Positions 1 through 8,606 of a stretch of DNA of 64,000 bases are shown here, in pieces. Source of the stretch: Acidobacteriota bacterium (lineage in GTDB: Bacteria > Acidobacteriota > Blastocatellia > Pyrinomonadales > Pyrinomonadaceae); the NCBI GenBank assembly GCA_003223025.1, contig QHXR01000018.1, positions 1 to 64,000 of the forward strand, given 5' to 3'. The notes under the pieces are model-generated. The model was not told where the DNA came from and searched no databases. It saw only the letters and a program-made list of their open reading frames with translations. The translations under genes and the position numbers were made by a program. Position 1 is the stretch's first letter. Each line of letters starts with the position of its first letter.

Positions 1-413
1 TTTGTGGATCCGAGGAGTCCGGTGGTCGTGAGAAGGTAGTTCCAATCGTGAAAACTGCCCTCGCTCCCGGTGAAGCCGCTTGTCAGGACAAGTTGCATGA
101 CGACCGCATCCGCGGCATAGACCCAAACATTCAAAATGCTTTGGCCGACCCAGAACAGGACGATCGCGGCCGAATAATACTGCTCACGCCAGACGAAATA
201 TCCCACGAACACCGCGGGCAGGATCACCTGAAAGAGCGAGCCGCCGGCGATTCCGAGAAACTCGCCGAACGGATGGAATATGAGATGTCCGGTTTCATGG
301 ATCGGGAGATCGACCAGATCGAGAAAGCTTCCCAGCATCGGGTCGCGCGCGATCCAAAGAAAGTAGATCGAGAACAGGATCGCGAAGATGAGCTTTAGGT
401 AGTTCGGCTTCAT
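1..413 (-). CDS. membrane protein with HETGH motif, C-terminus cut off by window edge
   Basis: This reading frame enters from the window edge and its ATG is at 413. The visible 137 residues begin with a hydrophobic segment (about residues 7-21). HETGH follows at residues 39-43, which fits the HExxH zinc motif of membrane metallopeptidases. At least two more hydrophobic stretches follow (about 57-72 and 80-100). The motif sits beside a membrane segment, as in site-2-protease-like enzymes, but no second metal-ligand motif can be seen because the C-terminus is missing. I do not recognise a named family. Ten bases separate this start from the stop of the acetyltransferase upstream on the same strand, so the two are probably co-transcribed. 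Function is unassigned; a zinc-dependent membrane protease is a possibility only. Confidence 0.7.
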   Translation of the reverse strand, partial: MKPNYLKLIFAILFSIYFLWIARDPMLGSFLDLVDLPIHETGHLIFHPFGEFLGIAGGSLFQVILPAVFVGYFVWREQYYSAAIVLFWVGQSILNVWVYAADAVVMQLVLTSGFTGSEGSFHDWNYLLTTTGLLGST

Positions 414-422
414 GCCGTCTGT

Positions 423-938
423 TTATCTGCCGGTCAAAAATTCGTCTTTGGAGATCGAGTAGAAGGCGCACTCGGCGCCGTAGTGAACCTCGGATTTTTC
501 GTATGTCATGCCGAGCTTGTCCATGATATGACGCGAAGGCCAGTTCTCGGTATGTGCAACGGCAACGATCCGATCGAGACCAGCTTGATTGAATCCGTGA
601 TCCATCCACGCCCGCGCCGCTTCGGTACCAATGCCCTTGCCCCAGAAATCTTTGATCATGCTGTAGCCAACCTCGATCTCATCGGTTCCGTCGAGCGGCT
701 GAAGTCCCGCCGAGCCTATGACCTCACCTGTCGGCTTCCAGATCATTGCACACATTCCAAAACCGTGCGTTTCGTAGCATGACATGTAAAACCGTATCCG
801 CTTCGCGAGTGCTTCGGGATTCTGCAACTTGGTGCCGCCGAGAAACTTGTTAACATCCGGATCCGAGCGCTGCTCGATCAGTGTCGGCAGATCTGCGACG
901 GTAAATTCACGAAATTTGAGACGCTCGGATTCGATCAT
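423..938 (-). CDS. GNAT N-acetyltransferase, RimJ/RimL-like
   Basis: This 171-residue protein has the Acetyltransf_3 (RimJ/RimL) pattern. It starts with IESERLKFREF, carries the acetyl-CoA loop WGKGIGTEAAR at about residues 99-109, and has the late motif with N132, S135 and KLGM at 141-144. Such enzymes move an acetyl group from acetyl-CoA to an amine on a protein, ribosomal subunit or small molecule; the substrate cannot be read from sequence. I chose the ATG at 938 over an upstream in-frame start at 1040 because the longer version overlaps pdxH and adds 34 residues that do not look like the family. It follows pdxH by 14 bases. Confidence 0.85.
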   Translation of the reverse strand: MIESERLKFREFTVADLPTLIEQRSDPDVNKFLGGTKLQNPEALAKRIRFYMSCYETHGFGMCAMIWKPTGEVIGSAGLQPLDGTDEIEVGYSMIKDFWGKGIGTEAARAWMDHGFNQAGLDRIVAVAHTENWPSRHIMDKLGMTYEKSEVHYGAECAFYSISKDEFLTGR

Positions 939-952
939 AACGTCGGCATTGT

Positions 953-1591
953 TTACGGATAAAGTCTTAAGATTCTCCAGCCCGCGGCCTCTTTCTCGTA
1001 TCGTATCCGATCGTGCAAACGACTCGGACGTCCTTGCCAAAATTCAAACGAAGACGGAACGATTCGAAATCCGCCCCAGAATGGCGGACACGGAATTTCA
1101 CCGTCGAAGCGCTCGCGGATGTCGTTGACGCGATCTTCGAGCGTCTTTCTCTCCGAAAGGACATCGCTTTGTTTCGAAGCCCAGGCACCGATCTGACTCT
1201 CCCTCGGACGCGATGCGAAATACGCTTCGGATTCTTCGAGGGACGTCTTATCTGCAACGCCCGAGATCCGAATCTGACGCTCGAGCTCGGGCCAGAAAAA
1301 ATTCAGAGACGCATTTGGATTCGCATCAAGATCGCGTGCTTTTTTACTTTCGTAGTTTGTGAAGAAAACAAATCCGTTTTGGTCAAAACCTTTTAGCAAG
1401 ACGACGCGGGAAGTAGGATTGGAATTTTGATCGACGGTCGAAAGTACGAAAGCGTTCGGTTCGCGCGGTTCGGAATTCAAATACTCTTCGAACCAGTTAC
1501 CAAATTGAACGATCGGATCCGCTGCGACTGACGATTCGGAAAGTTCCTCCATGGAATATTCGCGTCGTAGATCGAAAAGATTCTTGTCCAT
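953..1591 (-). CDS. pdxH: pyridoxamine 5'-phosphate oxidase
   Basis: PdxH oxidises pyridoxine or pyridoxamine 5'-phosphate to pyridoxal 5'-phosphate with FMN and oxygen, in the cytosol, as the last step of vitamin B6 synthesis and salvage. The protein has the usual length of 212 residues. It shows SRVVLLKGFDQNGFVFFTNY (FMN-binding strand), the substrate motif QGRPSRLHDR near the C-terminus, and the family ending W-x-x-x-RLYP. The ATG at 1591 gives a normal N-terminus. It lies 7 bases after the DUF1015 gene and 14 bases before the GNAT gene, all on the minus strand, suggesting one operon of unrelated housekeeping functions. Confidence 0.96.
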   Translation of the reverse strand: MDKNLFDLRREYSMEELSESSVAADPIVQFGNWFEEYLNSEPREPNAFVLSTVDQNSNPTSRVVLLKGFDQNGFVFFTNYESKKARDLDANPNASLNFFWPELERQIRISGVADKTSLEESEAYFASRPRESQIGAWASKQSDVLSERKTLEDRVNDIRERFDGEIPCPPFWGGFRIVPSSFEFWQGRPSRLHDRIRYEKEAAGWRILRLYP

Positions 1592-1598
1592 CGATTGA

Positions 1599-2825
1599 TC
1601 AAATAAGGTGAACGAATAGACCGTCTTTCAGTTTCGGTTCGAACCACGTGGATTTCGGCGGCATGATCTCGCCCATGTCGGACACGGCAAAGAGATCTTC
1701 CATCGTCGTCGGAGAAAGCGAAAATGCAACACGGGCCGAACCCGAATCAACCCTGACCTCAAGCTCCTGAACGCCGCGGATACCTCCGACGAATTCTATT
1801 CTCTCGTTTGTCGTCGGATCGGAGATACCCAGCACAGGTCCGAGAATGTAATTCTGCAAAATGCTGACATCGAGTGCTTCGACCGGATCCGGCGCGCGGA
1901 TGTAATCGACCGCAAATCTCAGCGTCTGCCATCGGCCGTCAAGATACATGCAGATGTCGCCGCGATTTTCCGGCACACGATCGTCGCTGTCGACGATGAC
2001 GAAATTCTCCTGGATCCGTTGAAGGAAGTTGTCAGGGCTAAGACCGTTCAGATCGTGTACGACTCGATTGTACGGGAGGATCTTCAACTCCTCCGCCGGA
2101 AAAATTCCCGCGAGCACGAAGTTATATTCTTCCTGTCCGGTATGCGAAGGATTCGATCGCCGAAGCTCTTCGCGAGCCAGACGGGCGCTCTCGAGACGAT
2201 GGTGCCCGTCGGCGACATACAGCGCCGGAACCTCGGCAAATGCCTCGACGAGCTCGCGCGTGCCGGTCATTTTCCAAACCGTCTGGCGGATGGAGCCTTC
2301 GCACGGAAAGTCATAAAGCGGCGGGCCGATCGTCGTGTCGCGGATCAATTCCTCGATCTGGTTGGTGCGACGATACGCGATCAAGATCAGACCCGTTTGC
2401 GCACGAACCGCGAGCATGTGATTCGTCCGGTCTTCAACTTTGTCGGGGCGGGTTCGCTCGTGTTTCTTGATGACGCCGTTTTCGTAGTCATCGATTGAAA
2501 GGCAACCGACGATCCCGGTCTGGGAATGTTCGTCGGTCGAAAGTCGGTAAACGTAAAACGCAGGCTCGGGATCCGAGATAAAAACATCACGCTCCAGAAA
2601 GCGCGTCAGATTCTCTTTCGCCCGATCGAAAACATGCATGGATTCGGGTGAGCCCGCACCGTTGAATTCAGCTTCGGCACGTGTGACACGCAAAAAACTT
2701 TCGGGATTATCCTGAATGAAATCGCGCACCTCGCTCTCGTGCGCTACGTCGTAGGGCACGCAGGACACCTGTTTAGCTTTTTCTGCAACGGGCCTTACCG
2801 CCCGGAAAGGTCGAATTATCGACAC
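1599..2825 (-). CDS. DUF1015 family protein (SerK-like)
   Basis: A 408-residue DUF1015 protein. It begins IIRPFRAVRP, has CVPYDV at about residues 22-27, and the central DGHHRLESA motif typical of the family. DUF1015 is related to the archaeal ADP-dependent serine kinase SerK, and in bacteria often lies near serine biosynthesis genes; no such gene is visible here, so kinase activity is an inference from family only. The start is GTG at 2825. The motif DGHHR resembles a ParB-type nucleotide-binding core. The downstream gene pdxH follows after 7 bases. Confidence 0.85.
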   Translation of the reverse strand: MSIIRPFRAVRPVAEKAKQVSCVPYDVAHESEVRDFIQDNPESFLRVTRAEAEFNGAGSPESMHVFDRAKENLTRFLERDVFISDPEPAFYVYRLSTDEHSQTGIVGCLSIDDYENGVIKKHERTRPDKVEDRTNHMLAVRAQTGLILIAYRRTNQIEELIRDTTIGPPLYDFPCEGSIRQTVWKMTGTRELVEAFAEVPALYVADGHHRLESARLAREELRRSNPSHTGQEEYNFVLAGIFPAEELKILPYNRVVHDLNGLSPDNFLQRIQENFVIVDSDDRVPENRGDICMYLDGRWQTLRFAVDYIRAPDPVEALDVSILQNYILGPVLGISDPTTNERIEFVGGIRGVQELEVRVDSGSARVAFSLSPTTMEDLFAVSDMGEIMPPKSTWFEPKLKDGLFVHLI

Positions 2826-2867
2826 GTGATACTCCTGAAATTATCTTGCAAGTTAAGACGTCCGGCG

Positions 2868-3338
2868 TCACGGCTGCGGCTCTTTGCCTTGATTGATGAA
2901 GTCGTCCATCTGCTGACTATTCTGCTCTACGTCCTGCAGCATTCTGTCGGCATACCCTTTCTTATCGATCTTCCACTCGTCCTCTTCTCGAACGAATGGA
3001 ACCGTTTCCCAGGTGCCGAAAGAATTTTTTACCTCGAGAGTAGCCTTTTCGCCTTCGATCTTCTGATTACGGAACTCGACGGTCTTCTGCCCTTCCGTGA
3101 ACAGCGTCTCGCGCCTGACGACATCGTCAAGCGTGACGTTTTGGGCCTTCGCTTCCTGCTCGTGCATCTTTATGCTGTCCGATGAGAGCAGGAGCTTCAT
3201 TCGGGTCGTGTCCTTTTGCTTGACCGCGGTGACGTAAGCTTTGAACGACTCGAGAGGCGTATCGGGTTTCTTCTCGCCGGTGCATGAAACACCGAAAAGA
3301 ACCATCAAAACAAAAAGGCTTAAGTACAGAAATCGCAT
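2868..3338 (-). CDS. putative lipoprotein, NTF2/DUF4878-like
   Basis: A 156-residue exported protein. Residues 1-18 form a hydrophobic signal ending FGVSC, a weak lipobox with Cys19, so a lipoprotein is likely but the -3 residue is not ideal. After it comes a sequence of the DUF4878 type: LESFKAYVTAVKQKDTTRMK, then alternating strands including LEVKNSFGTWETVPFVREEDEWKIDK. Such folds are NTF2-like cones of unknown ligand. It is separate from the DUF1015 gene downstream by about 40 bases and has its ATG at 3338. No specific function can be given. Confidence 0.75.
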   Translation of the reverse strand: MRFLYLSLFVLMVLFGVSCTGEKKPDTPLESFKAYVTAVKQKDTTRMKLLLSSDSIKMHEQEAKAQNVTLDDVVRRETLFTEGQKTVEFRNQKIEGEKATLEVKNSFGTWETVPFVREEDEWKIDKKGYADRMLQDVEQNSQQMDDFINQGKEPQP

Positions 3339-3416
3339 TGTTCTAACGTTGCAAGCGGCTTTGGCCCTGCGTTAAAACAAAAAGTATATCCTAATGATAA
3401 GGGGCACGAGAAACGA

Positions 3417-3704
3417 ATGAAACGGGAAAAAATGACAGGTACCGAGATCGAAGAGAGTATCAAAGCCACGGACGGCTGGACGCTTGAAGGAGACAGTCTC
3501 TTCAAGCGTTTCGAATTTCAAAACTTCGCGGAGAGTCTAGCTTTCGTCAATCGTGTCGGCGAGATCGCCGAAGCGGCCGACCATCATCCGGATATAACGT
3601 TTGGCTGGGGATACGCGGAACTAAGGACGACGACGCACGATCGGGGCGGAATCACCGATGTGGATTTCGGCCTTGTCGGGAAGATCGATCAGTTGTCGAA
3701 ATAG
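3417..3704 (+). CDS. 4a-hydroxytetrahydrobiopterin dehydratase
   Basis: A 95-residue pterin-4a-carbinolamine dehydratase. The active-site signature HHPDI is at residues 56-60 and the family C-terminal motif T-T-H-D-x-GG-I-T-x-x-D follows. The enzyme removes water from 4a-hydroxytetrahydrobiopterin during aromatic amino-acid hydroxylation. No phenylalanine hydroxylase is in the window, so the partner is unknown; stand-alone members may also act on molybdopterin-type pterins. The ATG at 3417 is used here; a second ATG at 3432 follows a purine-rich stretch and could be the real start. It is divergent from the putative lipoprotein gene. Confidence 0.93.
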   Translation: MKREKMTGTEIEESIKATDGWTLEGDSLFKRFEFQNFAESLAFVNRVGEIAEAADHHPDITFGWGYAELRTTTHDRGGITDVDFGLVGKIDQLSK

Positions 3705-3762
3705 AATCCTTCTTTACGATTCAATCTTCGGCGTCAACAGGATCCGACAAAATAAGCCGTAC

Positions 3763-4815
3763 CTAATTCACATCCGCGCATTGCGCCGGCAGATCTTTCT
3801 GAATCGTGATCTGAGGAGCGCCGTACTTTGACTCCATGAAGTCATAGTTTTGGAGAACCTCCGCGACACCGTACATACAAGATTCGCCGCTACGATATGT
3901 AAACGTCGCGAAAACCTTCCTCGCCTTCGTCGTCGTTATGCCGCCCGATCCGAACTCCTGCCAGTCGTCACCGGAAACATAGACTTTCACGGGCGTTATG
4001 TTCTCCGCCGCGAGTTTTTCCGTGATCGCAGTCTTGAGGGGTTCACTGAAGAACGTTCCGGCGAACGGCAATTTCGAAACATCTGTCGTTCCCCGAAGGA
4101 TGATCGAGTCATACTCCGAAGCGAGTTTTTTATATTTCGTAACGCCGCCAGCGAAATCCAGAGTCACAGGTACGACCGACAGAGTCGAAGTAGGCGGCCG
4201 CGGCTGTGCAACGGTATTCGAAAGGCGAAGTTCGTTGTTCCACACGCCGGGCTTCGCCGAGTCAGACGCCATCAGAAATACCGGGATCGATTTGTTTCGC
4301 CCGAAAAGCGCAGGTGCGAGACCTATCTTGAATTCGGTAGCCGCGAGATCTTCTTTCGAAAACTGAATCGTGAACTGACTGAGCGCGGTGACGTCGCCAC
4401 GCGGCCCGATCTCCGCGAACAGGAGATAACGAAGCTTCTCCCGATCATCCGGATTCCGCGTCGTCAGCACATAATCGCCGAGCTTCGTCTTAAATTTCAA
4501 ATACAGCCACAACGGCTCGCCATCGAGGACCTTTTTCGCTTCGGCCGCCTTCGCGGCGGCAAATGTCTTCTGATCGGTTTTCGAGAAGACCGCCTGGACA
4601 TCGACGTTCGTCACCGCCGCCTTCGGCACCGGCAACGCAGCCTCGGCCTCAAGCCGGCTGTCATGCTCGCGTTCAGCCGATGCCTTGATCGACTGATCCA
4701 TTCGTCGTTTATAACGCTCAGCCTGCTCGATCTGAGCGTACGCGACCGTAGTTGCGGCGGTAATGATAAGCAGTATTGTCAGAAAAGCTTTTTTCACCCT
4801 TAAAACCTCGAACAT
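3763..4815 (-). CDS. secreted protein of unknown function
   Basis: 350 residues. The N-terminus VKKAFLTILLIITAATTVAYA (residues 7-27) is a Sec signal peptide with AYA as the likely cleavage site. The mature part begins with a charged, helix-rich stretch (about residues 28-60) and then mixed strands; near the C-terminus there are two cysteines (CMYG and QCAD) that could form a disulfide in the periplasm. I do not recognise a family. It is convergent with the pterin dehydratase and divergent from isocitrate dehydrogenase. A 317-residue frame on the opposite strand is a shadow of this gene. Confidence 0.7.
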   Translation of the reverse strand: MFEVLRVKKAFLTILLIITAATTVAYAQIEQAERYKRRMDQSIKASAEREHDSRLEAEAALPVPKAAVTNVDVQAVFSKTDQKTFAAAKAAEAKKVLDGEPLWLYLKFKTKLGDYVLTTRNPDDREKLRYLLFAEIGPRGDVTALSQFTIQFSKEDLAATEFKIGLAPALFGRNKSIPVFLMASDSAKPGVWNNELRLSNTVAQPRPPTSTLSVVPVTLDFAGGVTKYKKLASEYDSIILRGTTDVSKLPFAGTFFSEPLKTAITEKLAAENITPVKVYVSGDDWQEFGSGGITTTKARKVFATFTYRSGESCMYGVAEVLQNYDFMESKYGAPQITIQKDLPAQCADVN

Positions 4816-4893
4816 AAATTTTCTAGTCGATAGGATGCCTCGATTATAGACTCCGCTCCCGCTTTTTTAAATAAGTGGACGCCGACGCCGCTT

Positions 4894-4922
4894 TTGATTG
4901 TCCAATCCATATTCGCTAGAAT
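4894..4922 (+). promoter_or_regulatory. sigma70-like promoter for icd
   Basis: TTGATT at 4894-4899 and TAGAAT at 4917-4922 are separated by exactly 17 bases. Each differs from the sigma70 consensus at two positions (the -35 in its last two bases, the -10 at two bases). The expected start site near 4929 gives a leader of about 28 bases before the icd ATG at 4957. Confidence 0.55.
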
Positions 4923-4956
4923 CGTTGATTCAGTTTGACCGCAGATTTATACGCTT

Positions 4957-6411
4957 ATGTCTAATGTACCTATCACAGTTGCGCACGGCGACGGCATCGG
5001 GCCGGAGATCATGGACGCGACGTTGCATATTTTGAAAGAAGCCGGTGCACGCATCGATATCGAGACGATCGAGATCGGCGAAAAGGTTTATCTCGCCGGA
5101 AACTCGGCGGGTATCGCACCCGAGTCTTGGGATTCGCTTCGTAGCACGAAAGTGTTCCTAAAAGCTCCGATCACGACGCCGCAAGGCGGCGGATTTTCGT
5201 CGCTCAACGTCGCAGTCCGAAAGACGCTCGGTTTGTATGCAAACATCCGCCCGTGTGTCTCGTATCATCCGTTCGTCGATACGAAACACCCTGTGATGGA
5301 TGTCGTCATCGTTCGTGAGAATGAAGAGGACACGTATGCCGGTATCGAATACCGACAGACGGATCAGGTCGAGGAATGTCTGAAGCTCATCTCGCGACCG
5401 GGTTCGGAAAAGATCGTCCGCTACGCTTTCGAGTACGCCAAAAAATTCAATCGAAAGAAAGTCACGTGCTTCATCAAGGACAACATCATGAAGCGGACCG
5501 ATGGATTGTTCCATCGCATCTTCGACGAGATCGCGCCTGAGTATCCGGGAATCGAAGCGGATCACTGGATCGTCGATATCGGTTCGGCGAAGCTCGCCGA
5601 CACGCCTGAGAATTTCGATGTTATCGTGATGCCGAATCTGTACGGCGATGTGTTGAGCGATGTCGCGGCGCAGATCGCGGGATCGGTTGGATTGGCAGGC
5701 TCATCGAACATCGGCGAGAAAGTCGCGATGTTCGAAGCGATCCACGGGTCGGCTCCGCGTCGTGCGGGACAGAACATGGCGAATCCTTCTGGACTGTTCC
5801 TCGGATCGATCCTGATGCTCGTACACATTAATCAGCCCGACGTCGCTGCCGCCGCCCATAACGCGTGGCTGAAGACGATCGAAGACGGCGTGCACACATA
5901 CGACATGTACAAGGAAGGCGTTTCGACTGAGAAAGTCGGCACGCGTGAATTTGCGGAAGCCGTCGTCGCACGTCTCGGACAGAAACCGGCGACGCTGAAG
6001 GCTGTCGAGTATTCGGCAAATGTCGTTGAAGAAAATCCGAAACCGATCTTCTCGACGCCGACTCCGCAGAAAAAGGATCTTGTCGGTGTCGATGTGTTTC
6101 TCGACTGGTGGAAGGGAAGTTTCTACGGAGTCGCGAACGATCTCGGCGCGTTAGTCGAGAAGGTAAACGGCGATGGAGTCAAACTCCAGACGATCGCGAA
6201 TCGCGGTGTAAAAGTTTATCCGGGCGGTTTGCCGGATACGTTCACGGTCGATCACTGGAGATGTCGATTCGTCGCCGAAGCAGGCGAAGGTTCGGCCGTG
6301 TCTCCGGCCCAGATCATCTCGCTCTTGCAGCGTCTGAACGATGCCGGCCTCGATGTTATTAAGACGGAGAATCTTTATAACTTCGACGGAGCGAAAGGCT
6401 ACTCGGCGTAG
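4957..6411 (+). CDS. icd: isocitrate dehydrogenase, Thermus-like long form
   Basis: This 484-residue enzyme converts isocitrate to 2-oxoglutarate and CO2 in the TCA cycle. The N-terminal 330 residues are a typical beta-decarboxylating dehydrogenase: GDGIGPEIM at 11-19, the substrate loop SSLNVAVRKTLGLYANIRP with the isocitrate-binding Ser/Asn/Arg residues, RENEEDTYAGIEY, and the cofactor loop IHGSAPRRAGQNMANPSGL. A C-terminal extension of about 140 residues (VGVDVFLDWW onward) is the extra domain of the Thermus/Rickettsia-type NADP enzymes. NADP preference is inferred from subfamily. A promoter precedes it and a hairpin terminator follows, so it is probably transcribed alone. Confidence 0.93.
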   Translation: MSNVPITVAHGDGIGPEIMDATLHILKEAGARIDIETIEIGEKVYLAGNSAGIAPESWDSLRSTKVFLKAPITTPQGGGFSSLNVAVRKTLGLYANIRPCVSYHPFVDTKHPVMDVVIVRENEEDTYAGIEYRQTDQVEECLKLISRPGSEKIVRYAFEYAKKFNRKKVTCFIKDNIMKRTDGLFHRIFDEIAPEYPGIEADHWIVDIGSAKLADTPENFDVIVMPNLYGDVLSDVAAQIAGSVGLAGSSNIGEKVAMFEAIHGSAPRRAGQNMANPSGLFLGSILMLVHINQPDVAAAAHNAWLKTIEDGVHTYDMYKEGVSTEKVGTREFAEAVVARLGQKPATLKAVEYSANVVEENPKPIFSTPTPQKKDLVGVDVFLDWWKGSFYGVANDLGALVEKVNGDGVKLQTIANRGVKVYPGGLPDTFTVDHWRCRFVAEAGEGSAVSPAQIISLLQRLNDAGLDVIKTENLYNFDGAKGYSA

Positions 6412-6435
6412 GACTACGACTAGCGAAAAGCAAAG

Positions 6436-6461
6436 AGGCCGTCTGAAAGGGCGGCCTTTTT
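6436..6461 (+). terminator. rho-independent terminator after icd
   Basis: AGGCCG and CGGCCT form a short GC-rich stem around an 8-10 base loop, followed directly by five T residues. It lies 25 bases after the icd stop. Confidence 0.8.
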
Positions 6462-6489
6462 ATGTCGACCTATGATCCAGAAGGTATGG

Positions 6490-6680
6490 GGTTTGACGGC
6501 CGCGTTAGCGGCCACGTGAGTTTAGCCGTGGCCCTTAAGGCCACGGTCGGTCGACACAAAATCCCGTCGCGTAGCGACGGTTGAGATTCAGGCGTCGCTG
6601 ACGCGACGCGGTATTGATCCGTTCTCCCGTGGCCTTAAGGGCCACGGCTAAACTCATGCAATCGCTACGCGATGCGAAGG
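6490..6680. repeat. nested palindromic element, family A (copy 1)
   Basis: A nested inverted repeat. The main arms are at 6518-6546 and 6627-6658 (GAGTTTAGCCGTGGCC and its complement around CTTAAGG). Inside them are two smaller GTCGCG/CGCGAC palindromes near 6565-6579 and 6593-6608, and outside them a further GCG..CGC pair. Related copies are at 40945-41126 and 61440-61533. This fills most of the gap between icd and the next gene; no coding frame is seen. Confidence 0.85.
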
Positions 6681-6701
6681 CGTCGAGTCTCAAAATAATG
6701 A

Positions 6702-7103
6702 TCAGTTCCTAAGCAGAAAATAAGCAACTAGAGCGAACAGGATTAACACTCCACCGATCATGATGAGTTGTTGGCGTGATCCACCCGACTTTCGAATCTC
6801 AACGTTCGTCGTCCCCGAAGCAGTCTCAAACGTGCTATCGATCTTGTAATCGCTGACCTGTTGGTCCAGGAGGTTAGCGTTGTTGATCAAATTGCGCATT
6901 TCTTCCTGCGCCGCCGAGTTTCGGTATTCCGCTTTTCGTTTCTCTACTGCCAGCCGTACGATCTCGTCCGCGGCTTTCTCCGTTACGCGTCGCGCCTGAG
7001 TTTCATCTAAACTCTGAAGCGCATTGTCGACAATGTCGTCGGCCGAGACCGGAAAGAGCGACTGCTTCTTCGGTATCAGTTCTGTATTTTCCTCGTCGTC
7101 CAT
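6702..7103 (-). CDS. tail-anchored membrane protein of unknown function
   Basis: 133 residues: an acidic N-terminus, a long helical stretch rich in charged residues (about 25-90, with possible coiled coil) and one C-terminal membrane segment (LIMIGGVLILFALVAYFLL, about 113-131). There is no signal peptide, so the bulk should face the cytosol. It begins 8 bases after the stop of the other membrane protein upstream, implying co-translation and perhaps a shared complex. No family is recognised. Confidence 0.65.
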   Translation of the reverse strand: MDDEENTELIPKKQSLFPVSADDIVDNALQSLDETQARRVTEKAADEIVRLAVEKRKAEYRNSAAQEEMRNLINNANLLDQQVSDYKIDSTFETASGTTNVEIRKSGGSRQQLIMIGGVLILFALVAYFLLRN

Positions 7104-7111
7104 TCCGCTGC

Positions 7112-7840
7112 TTATCTCCTCTTTACGTTGAGCTTGATCGTGCCGTACGGAAATTTTAACACGTGAGTTACACGCGGTTTCAGATTATCGTGATCCAATA
7201 TCCGTTCAAGATTTTCAAACTCCGATCGCAAGTCAGACACCATGATCCGACTCTCTTCGACTTGCGAAGATCGCAAGATCTTCTGCGCCGCGAGCATGTC
7301 GCCTTCGCCGAGCCATTTCAAATTCTTCTCGACGCCCGCCGGCAATTGCGCCGTGTAAGCCTTGTCGATTATCTGCGCGATCAGCGGCGAGAGTTTTTCT
7401 TCCCAGTCATCCGGATAGACGTCGAGCTGGTACTCGCTCTTCGTCGCAAATTCCTGCATGAAGTGGCGCAGCACTTCGCACTTCATGTCGTACGACATAA
7501 CCTTCGGCAGATGAACCAGGAATCGGCGATAAGTTTGCGACGCCGGCTGCACGCGTCCCGACCGCCATTTGTCCAGAGTCTTCCGAGCGTATCTCGCCGG
7601 CCCCTTTCCGAACTCATTCTTGTAAAGTTCTAACAACTCATCCGCCTTTTCATCCGGGAGACTCAACAAAACGCTCACCAGACTCGACGGATGATATTTC
7701 GATCGTTGAAAGTAGTCGCCGAAACCGTTCCTCGACCGTACGATCGTCAGTACGATCGCCGTCAACGCGATCACGAATACAATGAAACCCGATAGTGTCA
7801 CGCCCAATATGTTAGCCCAGTTCGGTGGGCGAATTACCAT
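7112..7840 (-). CDS. N-terminally anchored membrane protein of unknown function
   Basis: 242 residues with one membrane segment near the N-terminus (about residues 10-33, ILGVTLSGFIVFVIALTAIV) and a soluble, mostly helical domain behind it, rich in Lys, Arg and Glu. The end FPYGTIKLNVKRR may be a small strand pair. No catalytic motif stands out. It is transcribed together with the tail-anchored protein 8 bases downstream and diverges from the thioredoxin-like gene, the two start codons being only about 44 bases apart. Confidence 0.65.
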   Translation of the reverse strand: MVIRPPNWANILGVTLSGFIVFVIALTAIVLTIVRSRNGFGDYFQRSKYHPSSLVSVLLSLPDEKADELLELYKNEFGKGPARYARKTLDKWRSGRVQPASQTYRRFLVHLPKVMSYDMKCEVLRHFMQEFATKSEYQLDVYPDDWEEKLSPLIAQIIDKAYTAQLPAGVEKNLKWLGEGDMLAAQKILRSSQVEESRIMVSDLRSEFENLERILDHDNLKPRVTHVLKFPYGTIKLNVKRR

Positions 7841-7884
7841 CGAACGTTTGCGTTAACCTCCTAACTTTTCTATTTTTAACAGGA

Positions 7885-8541
7885 ATGATGAGATTTCTGA
7901 GACACGCAGGAATATCGGCCCTGGCGATGCTGATCTTTGTTGCGGCTGCGCTTGCCCAGGCGAAAGCACCGATGCCAAAGGAGGTCTTTCGCGACTCGGA
8001 TGGCAATGTGGTCTCGAATAACGAGTTCGTCGATATCCGCATGGCGAACTTCAATTATCCCGACGCGACCGTGATCAAAACTCTCGACGACGGAACCAAA
8101 GAATTCCGGTTGCAAAAAATTGCGCAGGAGGGAATGTCGGCCCCCGCTTTTACCGTCCGGACGATGGACGGTAAAACTATTTCCTCCGACGATCTGCGTG
8201 GCAAGGTCGTGGTCCTTAATTTCTGGTTCATCGGTTGTCCGGCCTGCATTGCAATGGAGCCAAAACTAAACGAGTTCAAAGCGCGTTTTACCGGAACTGA
8301 TGTCGTCTTTCTGGCGATGAGTTTAGACCCAAAGGAAGCGCTCGAAAAGTATTTGAAGAAAGAGCAGTTTGATTACATTCAGATCGCCGGTGCAAAAGAT
8401 ACGATGGCGCAATTTTCGTTTCGCGGGTTTCCAAAGAATATCGTCATCGACAAGCAAGGTAAGATAGTCTACTGGCGAAGCACGGTTAAAGCATGGGACA
8501 AGTTCGAATCCGTCGTGCGTACCGAGCTATCTAAAAATTAA
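7885..8541 (+). CDS. TlpA/ResA-like thiol-disulfide oxidoreductase, exported
   Basis: A 218-residue periplasmic thioredoxin-like protein. Residues 1-25 are a signal peptide ending AALAQ. The thioredoxin domain spans about 80-215, with GCPAC at 117-121 in the active site (C118, C121) and the cis-proline region [10 protein letters not shown] later. Such proteins reduce or oxidise exported thiols, for example in cytochrome c maturation. The CPAC dipeptide differs from thioredoxin (CGPC) and DsbA (CPHC). Start: ATG at 7885 or the next codon, 7888; an upstream in-frame start at 7825 would overlap the divergent gene and spoil the signal peptide. Confidence 0.88.
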   Translation: MMRFLRHAGISALAMLIFVAAALAQAKAPMPKEVFRDSDGNVVSNNEFVDIRMANFNYPDATVIKTLDDGTKEFRLQKIAQEGMSAPAFTVRTMDGKTISSDDLRGKVVVLNFWFIGCPACIAMEPKLNEFKARFTGTDVVFLAMSLDPKEALEKYLKKEQFDYIQIAGAKDTMAQFSFRGFPKNIVIDKQGKIVYWRSTVKAWDKFESVVRTELSKN

Positions 8542-8557
8542 GGGATCGGTCAACGAC

Positions 8558-8585
8558 AATCCAAAATCGAAAATCCAAAATCCAA
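8558..8585. repeat. heptad tandem repeat before purE
   Basis: Four 7-bp units (AATCCAA, AATCGAA, AATCCAA, AATCCAA) in register, running directly into the first codons of purE. The unit matches units of the long array at 61584-61793. Confidence 0.8.
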
Positions 8586-8606
8586 AATGCGGTCGTCTCG
8601 ATCATC

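Noticed and set aside
3850-4803. 317-residue open frame on the plus strand
   Set aside because: It is antisense to the secreted protein at 3763-4815. It is Arg-rich, has no motif and no ribosome site; codon pattern favours the minus strand, where a signal peptide is encoded.
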